In this document: one piece after another, positions 60,246 to 64,000 of the stretch
Numbering within the stretch: position 1 is the first letter of the stretch
Layout: each line of letters starts with the position of its first letter
From: Trametopsis cervina
Lineage: Eukaryota; Basidiomycota; Agaricomycetes; Polyporales; Irpicaceae
Direction: 5' to 3'
Length of the DNA stretch: 64,000 bases
Assembly: GCA_022385755.1 (NCBI GenBank)
Contig: MU278355.1
Coordinates: forward strand, 1,058,974-1,122,973
The notes under the pieces: model-generated
Seen by the model: the letters and a program-made list of their open reading frames with translations, nothing else
Databases searched by the model: none
Told to the model about the DNA's origin: nothing
Made by a program: the position numbers and the translations under genes

Positions 60246-61102
60246 ATGGTATGCACCGCAGAGCCCTTGAGAATACAATGGAATTAACGAAGGAACATAG
60301 TCGATCATGCAATACAACGGTGGCTCCGTAATAGCTATGGTCGGCAAGGATTGCGTCGCCATCGCCTCCGACTTGCGATTGGGTGTACAATCACTGAGCA
60401 TTACCTCGAATTTCCAGAAGGTCGGTCCTGTTTCCGTCCTTGTTTCGCTAGGTCTGAAGGTGCACCATGCTAGATCTTCCCCATAACGGATCGGATATTC
60501 ATTGGTCTCCCTGGGCTGGCAACTGATGTTGCAACTCTGTACGTCGACACATCCTCCACTACATATTTCTTCCTCTTACTAATTTTGCCCCGCCCAGCCG
60601 CGACGTCTTCCGATACCGCGTGAACATGTACACCATCAAAGAAGAGCGCGAAATCGAGCCTGCGACATTCGCCCAGCTCGTCTCTTCCGCTCTCTACGAG
60701 AAGCGTTTTGGACCCTACTTTATTGAGCCCGTTATTGCAGGGATGCAGCGCACACCGTCCGGATCATACACGCCGTTCATTGCAGCGACGGACCTCATCG
60801 GATGCATCAATCTTGCGAAAGACTTTGTCGTCGCCGGCACAGCGAGCGAGAAGCTGTTTGGTGTGGCGGAGGGCTTGTGGGAGCCGGACTTGGAGCCGGA
60901 GGATCTATTTGAGACGATCTCCCAGACGCTCTTGAACGCGGTCGACCGAGATGCGTTTTCAGGTTGGGGTGCGGTTGTGCATGTTATGTGAGTGATCAGC
61001 ATAGGTACTTCGTGTTGATGTTTCCTTGCTTACCGCGGCTTTTTCATGCACAGAACAAAGGATTCAGTCATAACGCGCAAGCTTAAGGGAAGAATGGATT
61101 AG
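60246..61102 (+). CDS. PUP3: Proteasome subunit beta type-3
   Basis: Exons 60246-60248, 60301-60420, 60474-60538, 60598-60987 and 61054-61102; 208 aa (yeast 205). Non-catalytic beta-3 subunit of the 20S proteasome ring. Reads MSIMQYNGGSVIAMVGKDCV, AIASDLRLG, KIFPITDRIFIGLPGLATDV, LYEKRFGPYFIEPVIAGM, ending KGRMD. No propeptide or N-terminal catalytic Thr, as expected for beta-3. The first exon consists of the start codon alone, joined to TCGATCATGCAA. Using the internal Met at codon 4 would avoid this but loses the conserved MSIM start. Confidence 0.95.
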
Positions 61103-61623
61103 ATGTGCATATTTCATGTTGTTCATCAAGCTGTATTCTAGTTTGTCTTCTATCATCACTTTTCTCCTCCACTGATAAATTCGGGCGGTTCACATTGCGC
61201 GTCGGCGACATGGGTGTGCCATAGCAATGCAGATATGTATGATCGAAAACAACAAGTACCTGGTCAAGCGCGCTCCTAAGCAGGAGAGATAGGCATTATG
61301 ACTGACCCCCGCAAATTGGTCTACATAAAAACACTTCATTCCAAGGTCATGGTCCCTATAACAGCACAATACGGGTGCGGCATAAAAATACAGTCCACTT
61401 AACACATAACTTAGGTCGAAAGTGAATCGATAACATGCACGTTGAGAAAGCAAATAGCACAACAATCGAACTGGTAGATGATGTCCAGCGAGCAGATGAT
61501 ATAACCTTATAACGGCGAGTCGAGCCTTGGTTGTGTCATATTGTCCTGGACATGTCAATTTTCCTGTCATTCATATACCACGTTAACGGCAGCTCTCGTA
61601 CACGGGAAGAAGATACGTCAAGC
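61103..61623. other. Convergent intergenic region
   Basis: 3' space of PUP3 (+) and the DUF6534 gene (-); no gene. Confidence 0.45.
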
Positions 61624-63689
61624 TCACTTGTGACGAGACGGCGAGTCCATATCATCATCCAAGCTCCTCCCCGCGCGTTCAGACGTAGTGTCCACCTCGG
61701 TATCCACGAAGACAGACATCCCCCCGCGACTGTTCTTGCTATACGTGCGCACTCCATGGGTCATTGTCGGGATTGTGGGGCCAGTGCGCGTGTGAGAGAG
61801 CTCAAACGTGGAGAGGTTGAGAGGCGAGGAGCTGCGTTCGCGCATCCGGTCGCGTGCGTTTAGCCTAGTTGATGCGTCGTCAGCTGACATGAGGGGAATG
61901 AGAGGAGATGTGGGCGTACATCGCGACGTATGCGTTGACGTATACTACATGAAATGAACGAACTTATTGTCAGATACTTGTGATCTACGAGAGAAAAGTA
62001 TACCGTACGTTTGCTTAGTTGGAAGTAGACGGCGACATATATGAAGTCATTTGGTTTGCTCGCGAACTGGATAATCAACGATATGTTTGCACTCAACTCT
62101 GCGCAATACGAGGAGGATAGCGTACCAAGATGAGGCTGACACTTGATGTAAGACTGAGTTGGTGAGAAAATAAGCACATCTATCGTCAGCGCAGGATGCT
62201 GGAATCTGGGACGCACGCGGTGAACAGTCCTGAACAAACATAATGAACGATGTAAGGCGAAATCTGGATGCGTAACTAGGCAGCGTTGAGAGCTCACCGG
62301 TGTTGATCACGTATGTCATCAGCCAATTGATGATATTTTCAGTTCTTTCAAAGCCAATGGTCAGCCTTCCTTCGTCATATGTGAAAAATACGCAAGAAGG
62401 AACTCGCCTCCCGAAACCAGTGCGAGATTTGTGCAGTATGTAGCACAGTGTCACCGCGACAAGAAAGTCGCCCAAGAACCCCGCGGCAAATTCCAGATAG
62501 ACGAGGGCCTTTGAGCGAGGTTGTGGTCAGCGTGCGGTACAAGTAAAGAGCAGATGGAAGCGATGACACGTACGTCTAGCTTCTTCAGCTCGGCGAACGT
62601 TATGTGAAATCTGTTAGTAGATGTGAGTACTACACATGGAGATAGAGCTGTGAACAAATCACGCTTTGATTGTGATAACTGCGATGCATATGATGTTCAG
62701 GATCAATCACATGGTATGAGATGCGAAAGACTCACTAAGACAGGTTACTAGTTGGGAGAGCGGATATCAGCTAGCTCCTTGTCGCACTTGTGAGATAACG
62801 CGCGTACCGAGGTCAGTTAGGGAGACTGCACACTGAACATTTTGATCAATCCTTGTGCTGCGGATATAGACGTATGGACGCACGATTATCGCCACTGGTA
62901 GCCAGCTGCCGTTGCTTACTGTGCGGAAAGCGCAGTCGTAAGCTACTGCCGGATGGCTTTGGCTCTCGGCACGACTTACATCTCCATATTCGTGTGGCGA
63001 ACATTCTGAGATGTGTTTGAGTATAGTTGGCAAGATAAATGTATCAGATTCCACTGACCCCCTGACTACAGTCTGAGTCACAGACTGGTAATGTTCTTCA
63101 TCAGATACTTGGCATGGTACGAGAGATTATTATGACTACTCACAGTTACAAGGACGTGCAACTTTGATGCTGGATGGTTAGTAGGTGATTCCATGAGAAC
63201 ATAATCTTGACGTACGATGATGCTCCTACACAGAGTACTGTTAGCTATCTAAACAAGCTGCACAAACCTTGACTTGCCAGGTTGGATCAGAGAGCGAAGT
63301 TGGATCACCATAGTTGGTGATGAGATACCAGTATAGTATGTGGAAGATCAGACACATATCCAGAGTGTCCAGACACCTAAAGAGAAGCTGAGATCTCAAG
63401 AGGGTCACCATGAAGAGTGGGCCATACTCACCAGAGTAGAGGAACCGTCAACTTGACGAGCCACCAGTCGTTCGGTGCTCGTTGATAATAGACCACGGTC
63501 TGCGTCGAAGTTATACCGTACAGTCTAGTGCAAGACGAACCTGAGTACTCAGTTGCAACGGGCCACATCCAGACGTCGAACATACATTGCACTGACCAAA
63601 CCACCGATCAGCAGGGCGCCGATTGTGTTGCCAGGGTCGATACCCGCCGCCTTCATTTCAGCAATAGGTGTCAGTGGAGGGGCCGACAT
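61624..63689 (-). CDS. DUF6534 integral membrane protein
   Basis: Eighteen exons, minus strand: 63689-63586, 63524-63432, 63376-63268, 63225-63216, 63169-63144, 63084-63059, 63005-62980, 62918-62884, 62832-62808, 62678-62663, 62610-62574, 62508-62408, 62344-62298, 62229-62217, 62153-62126, 62066-62009, 61944-61920, 61864-61624; 339 aa. Order of motifs fits Agaricomycete DUF6534 proteins with about seven helices: NTIGALLIGGL, YGITSTQTVVYYQR, LDTLDMCLIFHILYWYLITN, GMFATRIWRLSN, TFAELKKL, GDFLVAVTLCYILHKSRTGF, INWLMTYVINTGLFTAL, FIYVAVYFQLSKLYVNAYV, AMLNAR. Polar C-tail. Several exons are only 10-26 bp; the 10-bp exon is the least certain. The intron after exon 12 has a GC donor (GCGAGT). Function unknown. 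Confidence 0.82.
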
Positions 63690-64000
63690 TTTGTGTAGAG
63701 GGCCTGTTCAACCCGTGAACGGGCACGAGGCAGTGCAACGAGGTTCGGTAACTCGTGTGCGGCTGCGGGTCAGGATGCGGGCATGAGAAGAAGGGAGGAA
63801 CGGCACAAATCCGTCGTGGAGAATCCTTAAATAGGGAGTGTGTAAGGCGGACTGTTCGTGTGCTCGACGTCGGAAGAACCCCTCGAAGTGCGGATACTGT
63901 ATCTTGACGCATCGCCCATTGGTCTGTTTGATTCGAACCCATCGGCCTGGCTGGGTTGATATTTAAACGTGTACTGCTCCCTGCCACAGATTCACCGATC
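63690..64000. other. Upstream region of the DUF6534 gene
   Basis: Probable promoter; an ATCCTTAAATAGGG stretch at 63822-63835 could be TATA-like on either strand. Nothing else seen before the window ends. Confidence 0.35.

Overview
The window looks like nuclear DNA from an Agaricomycete (mushroom-forming basidiomycete, probably a wood-decay species). The genes are dense with short introns of about 45-65 bp. It carries lineage-typical families (DUF6534, DUF6532, MARVEL-like membrane proteins, Plavaka-type transposase) and a GH12 glucanase. All gene models below were spliced by eye from GT-AG or GC-AG boundaries. Each model except the one cut by the window edge closes in frame, but none has been checked against transcripts or databases.

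Region 1 (1-25.4 kb) holds conserved genes: UBR7-type ubiquitin ligase (partial, -), a HyuB-only 5-oxoprolinase-like gene (+), a Lys/Ala-rich nuclear-type protein (-), glucosamine-6-phosphate acetyltransferase GNA1 (-), the complete DNA polymerase epsilon catalytic subunit (-, 9 exons, 2249 aa), an unknown Agaricomycete-type protein followed 11 bp later by a fungal transcription-factor (MHR) gene (+), an Ase1/PRC1/MAP65 spindle protein (+), dolichol-phosphate mannosyltransferase (-) and a 42-residue secreted peptide (+).

Region 2 (about 26-42.5 kb) is the accessory part. It was originally one degenerate tandem repeat array (units of about 250-430 bp) whose most conserved piece is the motif GATTGCCCGATCGGATCG, found 17 times. 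Two elements have inserted into one unit. The first is a 589-bp mariner-like MITE with TA target duplication (26848-27436). The second, 36 bp away, is a 9.8-kb CACTA-like element (27473-37282) with 3-bp ACT duplication, inverted termini and subterminal ATACC repeats. The uninterrupted version of both target sites survives in a sister unit near 39.56-39.59 kb. The 9.8-kb element carries two intact, divergently transcribed genes: a 1017-aa Plavaka-type transposase (+) and an 815-aa DUF6532 protein (-). I suggest, as inference, that DUF6532 is the accessory partner of the transposase.

Region 3 (43-64 kb) has metabolic and membrane genes: a secreted agmatinase (-), a MATE transporter (+), a GH12 endoglucanase (-), four tandem MARVEL-like four-helix membrane proteins (-), a CsbD-like stress-type protein (+), a small hydrophilic protein (+), proteasome beta-3 PUP3 (+, with a first coding exon that is only ATG) and an 18-exon DUF6534 membrane protein (-). 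A 46-bp near-perfect palindrome lies at 57302-57347.
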